NCBI GenBank assembly: GCA_030756895.1
Contig: JAVBIX010000058.1
Span: forward strand, 1-64,000
Direction of reading: 5' to 3'
DNA length: 64,000 bases
From: Synechococcus sp. SP2 MAG
GTDB taxonomy: Bacteria; Cyanobacteriota; Cyanobacteriia; PCC-6307; Cyanobiaceae
Part shown: piece by piece, positions 1-9,236 of the stretch
Numbering within the stretch: position 1 is the stretch's first letter
Layout of the letters: each line of letters begins with the position of its first letter
Translations under genes and position numbers: made by a program
The notes under the pieces: generated by a model
Database searches by the model: none
What the model saw: only the letters and a program-made list of their open reading frames with translations
Told to the model about the DNA's origin: nothing

Positions 1-77
1 CTCTCGAACCTATTGATGATGACAAGGGCTTAGGGTTCAGATACCTTACTAATCATTGGCAAAAGCGAGCGATCATA

Positions 78-1232
78 ATGAAGAAAACAAAAGCAAACTT
101 TGAGCGCATCAAAGGCGTCTCCGTACTGCCTCAAGGCTTAGAGGAAGCAGGAGTGGCTGAGCTTCTTGCCCTAGGAGCTAAAGCGGTAAAACCACTGCGT
201 AGGGCGGCCTCATTTGAGGCCGACATGGCTTGTTTGTATCGGCTTCATTTGCAATGCCGTCTTCCTTTTCGATTGCTTCGGGAGGTGGCCCGATTCCCAT
301 GCGATGGACGTGAGTCGCTGTATTCAGGGATTCAGGAAGGACTGGATTGGGAACGTTGGCTGCATCCTTCGATGAGTTTTCGAGTTGATGTCACCGGCAC
401 TGCTCCCGGCCTCAATCACAGCCACTACTCCGCACTTCAGGTCAAAAACGCGATCGTCGATCTCCAACGCAACATCTGGGGGCAGCGGTCCTCGATCGAT
501 CTCGAGGAACCCGATGTTTGCCTGCATGTGCATCTCGATCGTGAGGGTGGGGTGCTGAGTCTCGATGGATCGGGCGGCAGTCTCCACCGCCGCGGCTATC
601 GCGCAGAAATGGGGGATGCTCCGCTTAAAGAAAATCTCGCTGCTGGTTTGATCCGCCTAAGCGGATGGACAGGAACCACTCCGCTCGTGGATCCGCTCTG
701 TGGTTCAGGGACCCTGCTGATCGAAGCGGCATCGCTAGCTGCAGGGCATGCCCCTGGGCTGAACCGCAGCTTTGCCCTTGAAGGCTGGGCTGATTTTGAT
801 GACGACCTCTGGAGAGAGGAAAAAGAACGCGCACGCAAGCGCCAAGAGCAGGGTCAATTCCAGCCCATGATCATTGGCTGCGAGCAGGATCCATCGATTG
901 CAAAACAAGCTCGCAATAACGCAGAGGCCGCTGGCCTTTCCCACTTGATCTCCATTCAAACGGGAGATTTCAGAGATCTCCAGTTGCCAGAGGGACCAGG
1001 AACGATCGTTTGTAATCCTCCTTATGGATTACGCATCGGAGCCGATCAGGATCTTGAAGCGCTCTACGGCGATCTCGGTGGAATGGTGAAAACCCAGGCC
1101 TCAGGATGGGATTTCTGGTTGCTAAGCGGTAATGCTGGCGTCACGGGAGCACTTCGGATGAGAGCCTCTCGGCGCATCCCGATCAACAACGGAGGACTCG
1201 ACTGCCGTTGGCTTCATTACCAAGTGCGTTAA
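78..1232 (+). CDS. THUMP-domain class I SAM-dependent RNA methyltransferase (RlmL/YpsC-type)
   Basis: Probable 23S rRNA or tRNA N2-guanine methyltransferase acting in the cytoplasm. A THUMP-like RNA-binding region fills the first ~160 residues. A Rossmann methyltransferase domain follows, with the SAM-binding motif DPLCGSGTLL near residue 207 and the base-flipping motif NPPYG near residue 314, which is typical of N-methyltransferases acting on guanine. The length of 384 aa fits the short, single-domain YpsC-like members rather than the long two-domain E. coli RlmL. The frame stays open upstream to the window edge, so the ATG at 78 is a choice and not proven. The exact target base cannot be read from the sequence. 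Confidence 0.85.
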   Translation: MKKTKANFERIKGVSVLPQGLEEAGVAELLALGAKAVKPLRRAASFEADMACLYRLHLQCRLPFRLLREVARFPCDGRESLYSGIQEGLDWERWLHPSMSFRVDVTGTAPGLNHSHYSALQVKNAIVDLQRNIWGQRSSIDLEEPDVCLHVHLDREGGVLSLDGSGGSLHRRGYRAEMGDAPLKENLAAGLIRLSGWTGTTPLVDPLCGSGTLLIEAASLAAGHAPGLNRSFALEGWADFDDDLWREEKERARKRQEQGQFQPMIIGCEQDPSIAKQARNNAEAAGLSHLISIQTGDFRDLQLPEGPGTIVCNPPYGLRIGADQDLEALYGDLGGMVKTQASGWDFWLLSGNAGVTGALRMRASRRIPINNGGLDCRWLHYQVR

Positions 1233-1242
1233 CCGTGATCGA

Positions 1243-1641
1243 TTAACGCCCCATCACGGCTCGGGTGGTTTTGGACAAGCCTTCAAGGGTTTGGGGCAAA
1301 TAAGGGCCCTTCGCCAGCTGTCCTCCAATCCGCAAGCTCGCTCCAGCAACCACCACATTCAAGACAGCAAGGGTGAGCAACGACTGCAACAACGTCCAGT
1401 TGAACGCGGTCAACGACCAAACAACAAAAGCCGTTTCAACAGCCACAAGAGCCAGCAGCATCAAGGTTCCGCCCATGGCCAAAAACACACCTCCGCTGAT
1501 CAGGCGACGTTTCTCGCGACTCACTTCCTGCAGAGCAATGCGGACGTGCAGGTCCATCACCGAACCGGCTAACGCTGTCACTCGACCTGCAGCGCCGAGG
1601 CCCCTGGGGCGACTCTCTTGAGATCCTGGAAGTTCACTCAT
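1243..1641 (-). CDS. Phage-holin-family (DUF1469/Holin-X-like) membrane protein
   Basis: A 132-aa protein with a soluble N-terminus, two adjacent hydrophobic stretches (about residues 50-75 and 82-105) and a polar tail. This is the layout of the DUF1469 / actinobacterial Holin-X family, which is common in cyanobacterial chromosomes without any phage; the holin name is by homology only. Its ATG overlaps the TGA of the upstream gene by one base (TGATG), so the two are almost certainly co-translated. The pairing with a DUF883/YqjD-like protein resembles the E. coli yqjD-yqjE pair of membrane and ribosome-associated stress proteins. I infer an envelope role. Confidence 0.75.
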   Translation of the reverse strand: MSELPGSQESRPRGLGAAGRVTALAGSVMDLHVRIALQEVSREKRRLISGGVFLAMGGTLMLLALVAVETAFVVWSLTAFNWTLLQSLLTLAVLNVVVAGASLRIGGQLAKGPYLPQTLEGLSKTTRAVMGR

Positions 1642-2066
1642 CAGGAACGACGACCTCCGGTCAGCAGGGCACCGACGAGCACGCCAACCCCAGCAGCGAT
1701 GGCCAACGCCAACAGCGGCCGCTCCCGCACGGGACGTTCAATCTTGGGTCGCAAGGTGGAATTGAGATCATCAAGCAGCTGCTCGAGTTGCTCCTCCAAG
1801 GGCTCGAGGGTGTCGGCAAAACTGCGCACGCTCTCTCCGGGCTGGTGCATCAGATCTTCCAGCTGTTGCTGCACGGTTTGCACCGCACGATCGCCTTGAG
1901 AGGCAATCAAGTGCACAACCTCATCAAAACTGCCCCGGGTGGCCTCTAAAGCTTGATGCGTCACCTCGGGCCAACGACGCTGGATTTCAGGAACGAGAGT
2001 CTCAAAATGATCCCGAAACCGTTGCGCAAAATCCTTGTCTTCCTCTTGGGATGGAGCTGAGTCCAT
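1641..2066 (-). CDS. DUF883/YqjD-like tail-anchored membrane protein
   Basis: A roughly 141-aa protein with a long acidic amphipathic helical body and one C-terminal transmembrane segment (ALAIAAGVGVLVGALL) followed by a short GGRRS tail. That architecture, with RPVRERPLLAL just before the membrane segment, matches the ElaB/YqjD/DUF883 family. I chose the ATG at 2066; the frame extends to 2132 but would then run through the divergent gene at 2112. It forms a two-gene unit with the holin-like gene at 1243-1641. In enterobacteria such pairs are induced in stationary phase; no regulation is visible here. Confidence 0.7.
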   Translation of the reverse strand: MDSAPSQEEDKDFAQRFRDHFETLVPEIQRRWPEVTHQALEATRGSFDEVVHLIASQGDRAVQTVQQQLEDLMHQPGESVRSFADTLEPLEEQLEQLLDDLNSTLRPKIERPVRERPLLALAIAAGVGVLVGALLTGGRRS

Positions 2067-2111
2067 GGATAGGGGTACCGCCTTTTTCAGCCTAGAGATG
2101 GTGTCTAGAAG

Positions 2112-2534
2112 ATGACACCCATAACGGTGCAACTGTCTCGATATCTATTCCTGGAACACATGAATGCTCCAGATGATCCGACTTGCCGCCATGTGGATTT
2201 ACTCCTAGAAGATGGCGAAAGCTGTCGCACCTGGCGTCTGAGCAGTGTGCCCCTTCCAAACGGCCCCAGCCTCCAGGCCATCCCATTGCCAAGGCACCGC
2301 CTGATCTGGCTTGAGCGAACGTCAGCGGCTGTGTCTGGAGGACGCGGCTGGGGACGCCGCATTGTGGGAGGCGCATTTCAAGGAGTCTTGCCCGACAACC
2401 CAAAGGAGCTGATCAGGGTTGAACTACGCGGCACTGCCGCCCTCCACTTACCGGACCCATTAACTCTTGAACTGGCAGATGGAAGATGCCGGATGCACTC
2501 ATCGGCTCATAACGGACCAGTACAAACCCCTTGA
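2112..2534 (+). CDS. LigD 3'-phosphoesterase-like domain protein
   Basis: A 140-aa protein with the signature layout of the stand-alone phosphoesterase-like family related to the N-terminal part of DNA ligase D (PF13298). It has an EH near residue 16, an RHVDLLLE segment near 26 (the family has H-x-D-x-x-L-E), a TWRL element, then PRHRLIWLE and SGGRGWGRR, the family's conserved stretch before the final strands. Histidines at the expected spots suggest metal binding. It ends 50 bases before smc on the same strand, so it may share its transcript. The match is from memory of the family pattern. The function in cyanobacteria is unknown and catalysis is not assured. Confidence 0.5.
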   Translation: MTPITVQLSRYLFLEHMNAPDDPTCRHVDLLLEDGESCRTWRLSSVPLPNGPSLQAIPLPRHRLIWLERTSAAVSGGRGWGRRIVGGAFQGVLPDNPKELIRVELRGTAALHLPDPLTLELADGRCRMHSSAHNGPVQTP

Positions 2535-2584
2535 GCTTTTCAGAGGCTTCGCTATTTTTGACTTGCTGACAGCTGTGTCATCTG

Positions 2585-5500
2585 TTGGTCCATATCAATC
2601 AGGTCGGACTGACCCACTTCAAGTCCTTCGGTGGGGCGATGACCATCCCCCTCGAGACCGGTTTCACTGTTGTGACCGGTCCAAATGGGTCTGGAAAGAG
2701 CAATATTCTCGACGGCGTCTTGTTTTGCCTCGGCCTGGCCAATAGCCGCGGGATGCGTGCCGATCGCTTACCCGATTTGGTCAACAGCGGAATGCTTAAG
2801 GCTGGAAAGTCAGCCGAGACCACCGTTAGCGTGCGTTTTGATCTGAGCGACTGGCAGCCAGATGCAGCAGAGGTGGGGATTGAACCCCCTGAGGACGGTC
2901 CCTGGATTCAGGCTGATGCCAATGAATGGACGGTGACCCGCAAGCTGCGCGTGATGCCTGGAGGCTCGTACAGCAGCACTTACAGCTCAGACGGGGAACA
3001 GTGCAACCTGCAGCAGCTGCAAACCCAGTTGCGCCGATTACGCATCGATCCGGAAGGCAGCAATGTCGTGATGCAAGGCGACGTGACTCGGATTGTCTCG
3101 ATGAGCAATCGGGACCGCCGCGGCCTGATTGACGAGCTGGCGGGTGTGGCACTCTTCGACACCCGAATCGAACAAAGCCGCCGCAAGCTCGACGATGTGC
3201 AAGAGAGGCAAGATCGCTGCCGCATCGTTGAACAAGAACTGCTCGCCGCGCGCCAACGTCTTGAAAAGGACTGTGCGAAAGCCCGGGCGTATCAAGACTT
3301 ACGCGATCAAGTGCAGCGTGGCCGCCAGCAAGAGCTGGTGCTGGCCTTCGAAGCGGCTGAAGCGGAGCTGAAGAAGCTCAAAACCCGCCAGCAACAACTC
3401 AGCGAACAGGAGATCCGCGACAGCGCGACGATCACCGAGAAGGAAGCAACCCTGTCTGCAGAAGCAGCACGCCTCCAAACCCTTCAGGAGAGCGTCAAAG
3501 CTCTAGGCGAAGACCAACTGCTGAGCGTGCAGGCTGAATTGGCCGGTCTCGATCCCCAGAACCGCGCCCTCGAACGACAAGCCACGCAACATCAGCAAGA
3601 AGGAGAACGCTTACAAGGGCTACGACACAACCTCACCTCCCGCCGTCACCAACTTCAGGCAGATAGCGAAGGCCTCAAGCAAACCAACAACCCAGAGGTT
3701 CTCCAAGCCGCCGAGCAAGCCTGCCGCGATGCCGAAGCTGCCGTTGAAATCTCGCGCAGGCGCCTCGGCGATGTCGCCGGGCGATCTGGAGCCTGGCTTG
3801 ATGAGCAACGCCAACGGGCAGCACGCCGCTCAGACCTTCAGACCACGCTCACGCCTCTTCAGGAGGAGCAACAGCAACTACAAGAGCGCTTGCGTCAGGA
3901 CGAAGCCCGTCAATCCGAGCTACAGCTGGAACGTGACGAAGCGGGTGCCGAAGACCGTGAGGTCCAAGACCAGCTGGAACAACTGGAACAGGAGTGGCAA
4001 TCGCTGCTGGAAAGCCTGCGAAGCGGCAAAGAACAGCTTCAAGAACGCGCTGAAGCCGTCGCGATTCAACAACGCACCCGCACCAGGCTTGAAGAGGAAC
4101 AGACCCGCCTGGAACGGGAAATAGCCCGTTTAGAGAGTCGACGGGAAGCCCTACAAGAAACACGTGGGACGGGAGCCTTGCGCCTCTTGCTGGAAGCGGG
4201 ACTGGATGGAATCCATGGAGCCGTCGCCCAACTTGGTGAAGTGGAAGATCGTCATCGCCTGGCCCTAGAGGTCGCGGCCGGAGCACGCATGGCCCAGGTG
4301 GTCGTCGACGACGACCGGATTGCAGCCCGTGCCATCGACCTACTGAAAAGCAGGCGTGCAGGCCGTTTAACGTTTTTGCCCCTCAACAAAATTCGATCCC
4401 AGGCCACAGGTGGTGGCGCGGCGATGGCCCGTGGCCGCCGACCGGAGGGAGGCAATGGCGACGGCCTCATTGGTCGAGCTATGGAATTGATCCGCTACGA
4501 GCCGATCTATAGCGACGTGTTCGGTTATGTCTTTGGCGACACTCAGGTGTTCAGCGACTTAGGCAGTGCGCGGCAACAACTCGGGCGATTCCGAGCCGTC
4601 ACCCTCGAAGGCGAACTGCTCGAAAAAAGTGGTGCGATGACGGGCGGAAGCTTCAGCCAGCGCAGCGGTGGGCTGAGCTTCGGGGTGAGCAGTGATAACG
4701 ATGAAGCCGAGCCGCTCCGGCAGCGGCTGCTCGAGCTCGGCGAGACCCTGGTCGCTTGCAGACGCGAAGAAAGCCGACTGCTCCAATCTCTCGAGCACGA
4801 ACGTCCACTGCTGCGTCAGCTGGAACAGAGGCAAGCAGCTCTAGATGCGGAGAGAACGGCAGCCAAGCGAGCCCATGGACCACTGCTGGAGCGTTGCCGC
4901 CAACGCAGTGAGCGTCTCCACAGCCTTCAAGCCAACCGCACGGAACAGGAACAGCGGCTCCAAGTTCTCAAAACCACCATCACCCCTCTGCTGGACGAAC
5001 TCGAGAGAATCTCCACGGAGGAAAGAAAAGTTCAAGCCGAGGCCGATGCCGGAAACTGGCAACAACTCCAGGCCGAACTCGAACAGTCGGACAACGCCTT
5101 GGAGCAGGCCCGCCGCCATCGTGATGATCGCCTTCAGCATCAGCGTGAACGAGAGCTGGCGCAGACCCGAATCGGTGACCAACAACAGGCCATCGAAGAG
5201 GAAGAAAACACTCTTCAACTAGCCGTCACAGCACTCGCTGAAGCGCATCAACGCTGGCGTGACGAACAAAAGGAGCTGCAGGAACGTCGCCAGACGTTGG
5301 AAAGCCAGCAACAAATCCTCCAAACCAAATTTGGGGAGGAGCGTCGCGCTCGGGATGCAGCAGAGGCTTCAGTGGCCGAGCTCCGTCAGAACCTCCAGCA
5401 AGCCCGCTGGGAACTTGAACGCTTGCAAGAAGAGCGACAAGCGATTCAAGAGCAACTGCGCAGCGGTGGAATCCGCTTAGAGGAACTCAAGCCCACACTG

Positions 5501-6190
5501 CCCAACCCCCTCCCAGAGATCCCAGAGGAGATCCGCAATGCCGGCCTTGAGGCCCTGCAAGAACAGCTTCAGCAACTTCTGAAACGGATGGAAGCCCTTG
5601 AGCCGGTCAACATGCTGGCCCTCGAAGAATTAACAGCGCTGGAAGAAAGGCTTGGCGACCTGGGCGAACGCCTGGATGTACTTAGCCAGGAGCGGGAAGA
5701 ACTGCTCCTGAGGATTGAAACGGTGGCCACACTCAGGCAAGAGGCATTTATGGAAGCCTTTCAAGCCGTGGATGGGCATTTCTCAGAGATCTTTGCAAGC
5801 CTGTCCGAGGGTGACGGCAAGCTGCAGCTAGACAATCCTGATGACCCTCTTGAGGGAGGGCTCACCCTGGTCGCTCACCCGAAAGGAAAGGCCGTGCGCC
5901 GCCTGGCGGCTATGTCTGGTGGGGAGAAGTCACTGACAGCACTCAGTTTTCTGTTTGCACTACAGCGCTTCCGTCCCTCACCCTTCTATGCCCTCGACGA
6001 GGTGGACAGCTTCCTCGATGGCGTGAATGTGGAACGGCTTGCGTCGTTGATTGCCCGTCAAGCCGAACAAGCCCAGTTTCTTGTCGTGAGCCACAGGCGA
6101 CCAATGATTGGCGCCTCACAGCGCACCATTGGTGTCACTCAGGCTCGTGGCGCTCATACCCAGGTGGTGGGATTACCAGATGCAGCCTGA
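2585..6190 (+). CDS. smc: Chromosome segregation protein SMC
   Basis: Condensin ATPase that compacts and separates replicated chromosomes together with ScpA/ScpB. At 1201 aa it has the full SMC layout: Walker A GPNGSGKSN at residues 32-40, a first coiled coil, a hinge around residues 535-695, a second very Gln/Glu-rich coiled coil, and a C-terminal ATPase lobe with the signature MSGGEKS near residue 1110 and Walker B ALDEVD. The start used is TTG at 2585, giving MVHINQVGL, the usual beginning of the family in this group; no ATG fits before the conserved strand. The hinge carries a Gly-rich insertion (TGGGAAMARG) likely to be a flexible loop. Confidence 0.97.
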   Translation: MVHINQVGLTHFKSFGGAMTIPLETGFTVVTGPNGSGKSNILDGVLFCLGLANSRGMRADRLPDLVNSGMLKAGKSAETTVSVRFDLSDWQPDAAEVGIEPPEDGPWIQADANEWTVTRKLRVMPGGSYSSTYSSDGEQCNLQQLQTQLRRLRIDPEGSNVVMQGDVTRIVSMSNRDRRGLIDELAGVALFDTRIEQSRRKLDDVQERQDRCRIVEQELLAARQRLEKDCAKARAYQDLRDQVQRGRQQELVLAFEAAEAELKKLKTRQQQLSEQEIRDSATITEKEATLSAEAARLQTLQESVKALGEDQLLSVQAELAGLDPQNRALERQATQHQQEGERLQGLRHNLTSRRHQLQADSEGLKQTNNPEVLQAAEQACRDAEAAVEISRRRLGDVAGRSGAWLDEQRQRAARRSDLQTTLTPLQEEQQQLQERLRQDEARQSELQLERDEAGAEDREVQDQLEQLEQEWQSLLESLRSGKEQLQERAEAVAIQQRTRTRLEEEQTRLEREIARLESRREALQETRGTGALRLLLEAGLDGIHGAVAQLGEVEDRHRLALEVAAGARMAQVVVDDDRIAARAIDLLKSRRAGRLTFLPLNKIRSQATGGGAAMARGRRPEGGNGDGLIGRAMELIRYEPIYSDVFGYVFGDTQVFSDLGSARQQLGRFRAVTLEGELLEKSGAMTGGSFSQRSGGLSFGVSSDNDEAEPLRQRLLELGETLVACRREESRLLQSLEHERPLLRQLEQRQAALDAERTAAKRAHGPLLERCRQRSERLHSLQANRTEQEQRLQVLKTTITPLLDELERISTEERKVQAEADAGNWQQLQAELEQSDNALEQARRHRDDRLQHQRERELAQTRIGDQQQAIEEEENTLQLAVTALAEAHQRWRDEQKELQERRQTLESQQQILQTKFGEERRARDAAEASVAELRQNLQQARWELERLQEERQAIQEQLRSGGIRLEELKPTLPNPLPEIPEEIRNAGLEALQEQLQQLLKRMEALEPVNMLALEELTALEERLGDLGERLDVLSQEREELLLRIETVATLRQEAFMEAFQAVDGHFSEIFASLSEGDGKLQLDNPDDPLEGGLTLVAHPKGKAVRRLAAMSGGEKSLTALSFLFALQRFRPSPFYALDEVDSFLDGVNVERLASLIARQAEQAQFLVVSHRRPMIGASQRTIGVTQARGAHTQVVGLPDAA

Positions 6191-6250
6191 ACAACGGGCT
6201 CCCTGGCCTTGCGTCAAAATGAGTCGAATTGCTCCGGCTGAGGCCTGCGT

Positions 6251-7441
6251 TTGAGCTCGTCCCCGTCCCCCAACGACCCACTGGCATCCGTCCCCAGCGA
6301 CAGGCTGTGGCTTCGGTCGGAATTAATGGGGACCCAAGTGATCACCCGCGACTCCGGCAGACGCTTGGGTGTTGTCGGCGAAGTGGTTGTGGATATCGAC
6401 CGTCGCGAAGTGGTCGCCCTCGGCTTAAGAGACAACCCGCTCACCCGTTTCTTGCCGGGACTCCCCCGTTGGATGCCCCTTGATCGCATTCGCCAGGTGG
6501 GCGATGTGATCCTTGTGGATTCCGCAGACTCGCTCAGCGAAGCCTTTTCCCCAGACCGTTACAGCCGGGTGATCAACTGCCAGGTGATCACGGAGTCAGG
6601 GCAAACACTTGGCCGCGTGTTGGGCTTCTCCTTCGACATCGAGACAGGCGAACTCACCACACTTGTGATGGGAGCCGTTGGCGTCCCCCTCCTGGGAGAA
6701 GGCGTGCTTAGCACCTGGGAAATCCCTGTCGATGAAATCGTTAGCAGTGGAGCCGATCGAATCATTGTTTACGAGGGCGCCGAAGACAAACTCAAACAAC
6801 TGAGCAGCGGCGTGCTGGAAAAACTGGGCGTCGGAGGACCGAGCTGGGAGGAGCAGGAGCGGGAGCGTTACAGGGTGAATATCGTCCCTGTCGAAAACCA
6901 GCTCAGTTCAGGGCAAGCGGTGGAAGAGGCACCCAGAATGCTGGAAGCCTCTGATTCACAACGTTTCGAAACGGAACGAGAACTCGAGTACGTCGAACTC
7001 GAAGATCGCCGCAGTGACAACACGCGTGAGCGTCGCTACCTCGATGAGGCGCCGATGCAGGAGCGAAACAATTCCTATCGAGAGCCATACCGCGAACCCG
7101 AGCGGTACAACGACTCCCCCTCGTATCGCGAGCCGCAGCCGTTTAGGGAGCAACAGCCCTACAACGAACCGGAGCCTTACAGCGAGACCCGCAGGTTCCG
7201 TGAACCGGAGCCAGAGCGTTTTCGCGAACCCGAGCCGTTTCAGAACGATGACCGGTACCAAGAACCCAAGCGCACATCAGCGCAATATCAGGGCCTCGAT
7301 GCCGCTCCACGCGTCGAGCAACGTCCAAGACCGGCTTCACGCCGTCCGATCGAACGCCCCGGCGAACCACTGGACGTCGAACCCATCGAACGCCGCTCTA
7401 CCCAAGATCAGGAAAACCAACCACTCGATGATCCCTGGTAA
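6251..7441 (+). CDS. PRC-barrel domain protein with long repetitive charged tail
   Basis: The first ~215 residues hold two PRC-barrel-like units (motifs GTQVITRDSGRRLG and GQTLGRVLGFSFD), domains also found in RimM and photosynthetic reaction-centre subunit H. The remaining ~180 residues are low complexity: irregular repeats of Arg-Glu-Pro with Tyr or Phe (REPEP[YF]-like), probably disordered. The 5' end could be TTG at 6251 or the ATG at 6326; the longer form keeps a Ser/Pro-rich lead. It follows smc by 60 bases on the same strand. Cyanobacterial homologues are uncharacterised; a scaffolding role at membranes or on RNA is only a guess. Confidence 0.75.
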   Translation: MSSSPSPNDPLASVPSDRLWLRSELMGTQVITRDSGRRLGVVGEVVVDIDRREVVALGLRDNPLTRFLPGLPRWMPLDRIRQVGDVILVDSADSLSEAFSPDRYSRVINCQVITESGQTLGRVLGFSFDIETGELTTLVMGAVGVPLLGEGVLSTWEIPVDEIVSSGADRIIVYEGAEDKLKQLSSGVLEKLGVGGPSWEEQERERYRVNIVPVENQLSSGQAVEEAPRMLEASDSQRFETERELEYVELEDRRSDNTRERRYLDEAPMQERNNSYREPYREPERYNDSPSYREPQPFREQQPYNEPEPYSETRRFREPEPERFREPEPFQNDDRYQEPKRTSAQYQGLDAAPRVEQRPRPASRRPIERPGEPLDVEPIERRSTQDQENQPLDDPW

Positions 7442-7452
7442 ATCCAGGGATC
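7430..7452. terminator. Perfect 9-bp hairpin across the PRC-barrel stop codon
   Basis: GATCCCTGG and CCAGGGATC form a perfect inverted repeat around the 5-base loop TAAAT, and the stop codon of the PRC-barrel gene is inside the loop. It lies between two convergent genes. A T-run occurs only about 30 bases further on, so it is not a textbook intrinsic terminator; it may instead protect mRNA ends. Confidence 0.4.
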
Positions 7453-7467
7453 AATCCGCTCGATTGC

Positions 7468-7893
7468 TCAAGTGGTGGCTTTTTTTTTGAAATCGAGCGA
7501 AGCGCTGTTCGTGCAGTAACGCTGCCCCGTGGGTGCAGGTCCATCGTTGAACACATGCCCTAAATGGGCATCACAACGCGAGCAGAGGATCTCGGTTCGC
7601 ACCATCCCATGGCTGCGATCTTCATGGGTGCGAATCGCACCCTGGGTCACACCATTCCAGAAGCTTGGCCAGCCTGTGCCCGACTCAAATTTTGTGCTGG
7701 AGCTAAATAGGGGCGCATCACAACAGACGCAGTGATACATCCCGTCTTCCTTGTTATCCCAATAGGCCCCGGTAAAAGCAGCTTCGGTACCGCCCTGACG
7801 CGCCACTTGAAACTGGGATGGGCTGAGTTGCTGCCTCCATTCCTCAGGAGTGCGTTCCACCCGCTCTCCACCTGCTGCTGGCGCACTCGTCAT
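7468..7893 (-). CDS. msrB: Peptide-methionine (R)-S-oxide reductase MsrB
   Basis: Repairs the R epimer of methionine sulfoxide in oxidised proteins, using thioredoxin. The 141-aa protein shows two zinc CxxC pairs (Cys55/58 and Cys104/107), the core motif SGTGWPSFW at 71-79, LGHVFNDGP at 111-119 and the catalytic cysteine in RYCTNSASL (Cys127). The length is typical. It faces the PRC-barrel gene convergently and lies 27 bases downstream of the next minus-strand gene. No MsrA is in the window. Confidence 0.95.
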   Translation of the reverse strand: MTSAPAAGGERVERTPEEWRQQLSPSQFQVARQGGTEAAFTGAYWDNKEDGMYHCVCCDAPLFSSSTKFESGTGWPSFWNGVTQGAIRTHEDRSHGMVRTEILCSRCDAHLGHVFNDGPAPTGQRYCTNSASLDFKKKATT

Positions 7894-7920
7894 GACTCAA
7901 ATTTTTCACTGGCGCGGACG

Positions 7921-9207
7921 CTAGTCGGAAAGAGCCAAGGGCAACAGTCCCTGCACCTCCTCAGCAAGGGCCCTAACGGCACCAGGTTCACCGCGAAGGC
8001 CCCGTAAGTCATCGCGTTGACCTTGCAGCCTGTCTGGTGTCGCAAGCCAGGACTCGGCCTCAAGGGCGATTTGCTCTGGCGTGATCGGACCCACCCGTTC
8101 AGGCACCACCATGCGACCTGCGCTGATGTTCGGCCAAGCCATCAATCCATGGTTCCGGAGACGCCAGGCGCTAAGCAACAAGCCAATCAGACGGCGCAGC
8201 CCTGGCAAGCGAGCCAAGAGCCCGAGCCAACCATCCCAAGCCTGCATCACACCCAAATGCTGAGTAGGCACCAACACGATCATGGGCACACCAAGAGCCC
8301 CTAATTCAGCCGTGTTGGCTCCCACAGTGGTGAGCGCAAGCTGGCACTGGCTCAGGGCTCCGTGGGCTGGAGGGTTTTCCTGCAAGTAAATCTCTGTGCC
8401 ATTGCGCGTGATGAACCGCCGCAATCCCTCGCCCGTTCGAGCCGGTTCAATCGAGGCAATACCGGTGTCATACAAGGCAGCGATCGGATTTGAGCGACTG
8501 GCGTAACGCTCTAAGTCTTCGACAGTGGTGGTGGGTGCCACCGGCAACAAAAAGCGGCAGCCAGGGCGTTGAGCCGCCAAACGATCTGCGGTTTCAAGCA
8601 GAAACGGAACACCCACGCTGAGTTTGGCCGGTTTCGAACCAGGCAACAAAGCCACCCACTCACCCGATGGGAGTGGGGCCTCTTCTCTTGCATGACTAGA
8701 TAGATCCGCCATCAAGTCGCCCACCACACGGCAGCGGCTGCGAAAGCGTCTGGGCAGCTGATCCCGCACCGCTGGTGCCATGGCTGCGATTCGATCGTTC
8801 CAACGCGGCCAACGCACCACCCATTCGGCGTAGGTGATGTGGCGATAGCCCAGCCGAGCTGATAGCAACACACTCCAAAATTGATCCCCGCCTAAAAAGA
8901 CCACCACACCTCGATCTGGCCATACCCCAAACCGAGATGGCCTCAACAACAACCACCAAAATTGCCGGGCCGGAGTGATGCGATCAAACAAACGCCAACG
9001 GGAGGCTGCGGTGGCTTCTGTTCCGGTGGCATTAGGACAGGGAACTAAAACAAGCCGCAGGCTCAGCAACGATCCAGGAGCTCTGGGCCGCATCAACAGG
9101 TGGCGATGCAGATGCTCTGCAAGGGGGCGAACCCATGTCGTGAGTTCACCAGGGCCGTTGGAGACGAAAACCACAGCCAGGGTTTGGTCCTTGGTGTGTG
9201 ACGTCAC
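7921..9207 (-). CDS. Lipid-A-disaccharide-synthase-related glycosyltransferase
   Basis: A 428-aa GT-B-like protein of the cyanobacterial family related to LpxB (TIGR03492-type) but distinct from true LpxB. Features include an N-terminal SNGPGELTTWV segment, the strand-loop GDLMADLS, a donor-site-like LLPGSKPAKL, and a C-terminal GANTAELGALGVPMIVLVP stretch that corresponds to the sugar-nucleotide binding half. It uses a GTG start at 9207. The acceptor is unknown; membrane lipid or cell-surface glycolipid synthesis is the reasonable inference. The tRNA-Leu gene follows its 5' side on the same strand. Confidence 0.75.
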   Translation of the reverse strand: MTSHTKDQTLAVVFVSNGPGELTTWVRPLAEHLHRHLLMRPRAPGSLLSLRLVLVPCPNATGTEATAASRWRLFDRITPARQFWWLLLRPSRFGVWPDRGVVVFLGGDQFWSVLLSARLGYRHITYAEWVVRWPRWNDRIAAMAPAVRDQLPRRFRSRCRVVGDLMADLSSHAREEAPLPSGEWVALLPGSKPAKLSVGVPFLLETADRLAAQRPGCRFLLPVAPTTTVEDLERYASRSNPIAALYDTGIASIEPARTGEGLRRFITRNGTEIYLQENPPAHGALSQCQLALTTVGANTAELGALGVPMIVLVPTQHLGVMQAWDGWLGLLARLPGLRRLIGLLLSAWRLRNHGLMAWPNISAGRMVVPERVGPITPEQIALEAESWLATPDRLQGQRDDLRGLRGEPGAVRALAEEVQGLLPLALSD

Positions 9208-9236
9208 TCAGTGCCGGTGGGGCTGGGAAAGAATGA

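Noticed and set aside
1243-2066. Prophage remnant (holin-like protein)
   Set aside because: No other phage gene; this family is chromosomal in cyanobacteria and paired with a DUF883 protein.
3849-4286. 145-aa frame antisense to smc
   Set aside because: Shadow of the Gln/Arg-rich coiled-coil codons; no motif, and it lies wholly inside a conserved gene.
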